This document shows, in pieces, positions 14,709 through 15,597 of a DNA stretch of 15,597 nucleotides. The stretch is from assembly GCA_946482115.1 (NCBI GenBank), contig CAMLQP010000041.1, positions 1 to 15,597 on the forward strand, in the 5' to 3' direction. How positions within the stretch are numbered: position 1 is the stretch's first letter; each line of letters begins with the position of its first letter. The DNA is from an uncultured Comamonadaceae bacterium. Its GTDB lineage: Bacteria; Pseudomonadota; Gammaproteobacteria; Burkholderiales; Burkholderiaceae. The notes below the pieces were generated by a model. That model was not told the DNA's origin. It saw only the letters and a program-made list of their open reading frames with translations, and did not search any database. Position numbers and translations under genes: made by a program.

Positions 14709-15443
14709 ATGGAAGCGCAATTCGGCCTGGCCCATGTGTGGCAACAGGGTGACTGGGTCACCCGCACCGTGGCCGTCATCCTGCTGGCGATGTCGCTGGC
14801 CTCGTGGATGGTGATCCTCATCAAGGCGCTGGACCTGCGCCGCCACCGTGCCCAGGCCCGCGCCTGCGAGTCTTTCTGGCACAGCAGCGACTTCGCCGAC
14901 GGCCTGTCCAAGCTGGGCGACGACGCCGAGAACCCGTTCCGCGAGCTCGCCATCCAGGGCCGCGAGGCCACCCGCCACATCCTGCACCAGGACGGCCAGC
15001 AGAAACCCCAGCTGCACGACAGCCTGGACGTGAGCGACTGGGTGACCCGCACGCTGCGCAACACGGTGGACGATTTCACCGCCCGCCTGCAGTCGGGCCT
15101 GGCCATCCTGGCCTCGGTCGGCTCCACCGCGCCCTTCGTGGGCCTGTTCGGCACCGTCTGGGGCATCTACCACGCGCTGCTGGGCATAGGCGCCGCCGGC
15201 ACCGCCACCATCGACAAGGTGGCCGGCCCCATCGGCGAGGCGCTGATCATGACCGCGCTGGGCCTGGCCGTCGCCATCCCCGCCGTGCTGGGCTACAACG
15301 CCCTGGTGCGCGGCAACAAGTCGGTGCTGCACAAGCTCAACCGCTTCGCCCACGACCTGCACGCCTACTTCGTGACCGGCGGCCGCGTGAACGCCGAATC
15401 CGGCGCCGTGGTGGTGCCGATGAAGAAGTCCGAAGCCCGCTGA
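14709..15443 (+). CDS. exbB: ExbB (MotA/TolQ/ExbB proton channel family)
   Basis: A 244-aa inner-membrane protein with three membrane segments at about 18-40, 131-156 and 174-200 and a large cytoplasmic loop between the first two. SVGSTAPFVGLFGTVWGIYHAL (137-158) and the GPIGEALIMTALGLAVAIPAV segment with Glu177 are family hallmarks; Glu177 corresponds to Glu176 of E. coli ExbB. It forms the pentameric proton channel with ExbD. GGAG at 14696-14699 serves as ribosome-binding site inside the tonB end. The order tonB-exbB-exbD is common in this group. Confidence 0.96.
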   Translation: MEAQFGLAHVWQQGDWVTRTVAVILLAMSLASWMVILIKALDLRRHRAQARACESFWHSSDFADGLSKLGDDAENPFRELAIQGREATRHILHQDGQQKPQLHDSLDVSDWVTRTLRNTVDDFTARLQSGLAILASVGSTAPFVGLFGTVWGIYHALLGIGAAGTATIDKVAGPIGEALIMTALGLAVAIPAVLGYNALVRGNKSVLHKLNRFAHDLHAYFVTGGRVNAESGAVVVPMKKSEAR

Positions 15444-15472
15444 CCCGTCACCCCTTCACCGAGTAGCCCGCC

Positions 15473-15597
15473 ATGGCCTTCGCCACCCCCGACAACGACA
15501 GCGACGAGGTGATGAGCGAGATCAACATGATCCCGCTGATCGACGTGATGCTGGTGCTGCTGATCGTGTTCATCATCACCGTGCCGGTGATGAAACA
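15473..15597 (+). CDS. exbD: ExbD, cut by the window edge
   Basis: The first 41 residues are visible. A short cytoplasmic N-terminus with EVMSEINMIPLIDVMLVLLI leads into the single membrane helix, with Asp24 as the conserved proton-carrying aspartate. It starts 29 bases after exbB. The remaining periplasmic domain lies beyond the window. Confidence 0.94.
   Translation, partial: MAFATPDNDSDEVMSEINMIPLIDVMLVLLIVFIITVPVMK

Overview
The window is high-GC bacterial DNA whose gene content and protein sequences point to a betaproteobacterium of the Burkholderiales, probably Comamonadaceae-like. This is a judgement from recognised families and base composition; no search was run. There are no tRNA or rRNA genes, no CRISPR array, no insertion sequence and no prophage gene. 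The sequence shows fourteen full-length recognisable genes, two small membrane ORFs, and one gene cut by the right edge.

Left part (1-4931): accessory or general-function genes. On the minus strand is a membrane protein that joins a GRDP/DUF1399-like N-terminus to a TIGR04222-like domain and ends in a Cys-Gly-Gly repeat tail. Divergent from it is a membrane-anchored Mrr-like nuclease with a C-terminal zinc finger. A DsrE-family protein follows on the minus strand, with a good sigma70-type promoter that contains a 14-bp palindrome. A plus-strand pair encodes a 53-aa membrane protein and a membrane coiled-coil protein with a J-like domain that lacks HPD. Convergent with that pair is a minus-strand pair: a Rieske oxygenase (4941-6119) followed by a SRAP/YedK-type abasic-site protein (4206-4931).

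Middle part (6120-9110): oxidative-stress and iron-storage genes. Bacterioferritin (bfr, plus) converges on ahpC-ahpF (minus). ahpC and ahpF are separated by 95 bp holding a nearly perfect 50-nt hairpin. Upstream of ahpC is an OxyR-type site.

Right part (9111-15597): an iron-acquisition block, all on the plus strand. It contains a Fiu-type catecholate-siderophore receptor, an intrinsic terminator, piuC translationally coupled to an FMN alpha-hydroxy-acid oxidase gene, then a Fur-box promoter followed by bfd, a 34-aa membrane ORF, tonB, exbB and exbD (cut by the edge). TonB-ExbB-ExbD would energise the Fiu-type receptor. PiuC is the usual genetic partner of such receptors. Bfd would supply electrons to release iron from Bfr. 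AhpCF would deal with peroxide that accompanies iron load. The two Fur-like sites and the OxyR-like site fit this iron/peroxide logic. Nothing seen is a clear new defence or mobile system. The best leads are the alpha-hydroxy-acid oxidase fused by overlap to piuC, the small ORF inside the bfd-tonB operon, the ahpC-ahpF hairpin, and the Cys-Gly-Gly tailed membrane protein.
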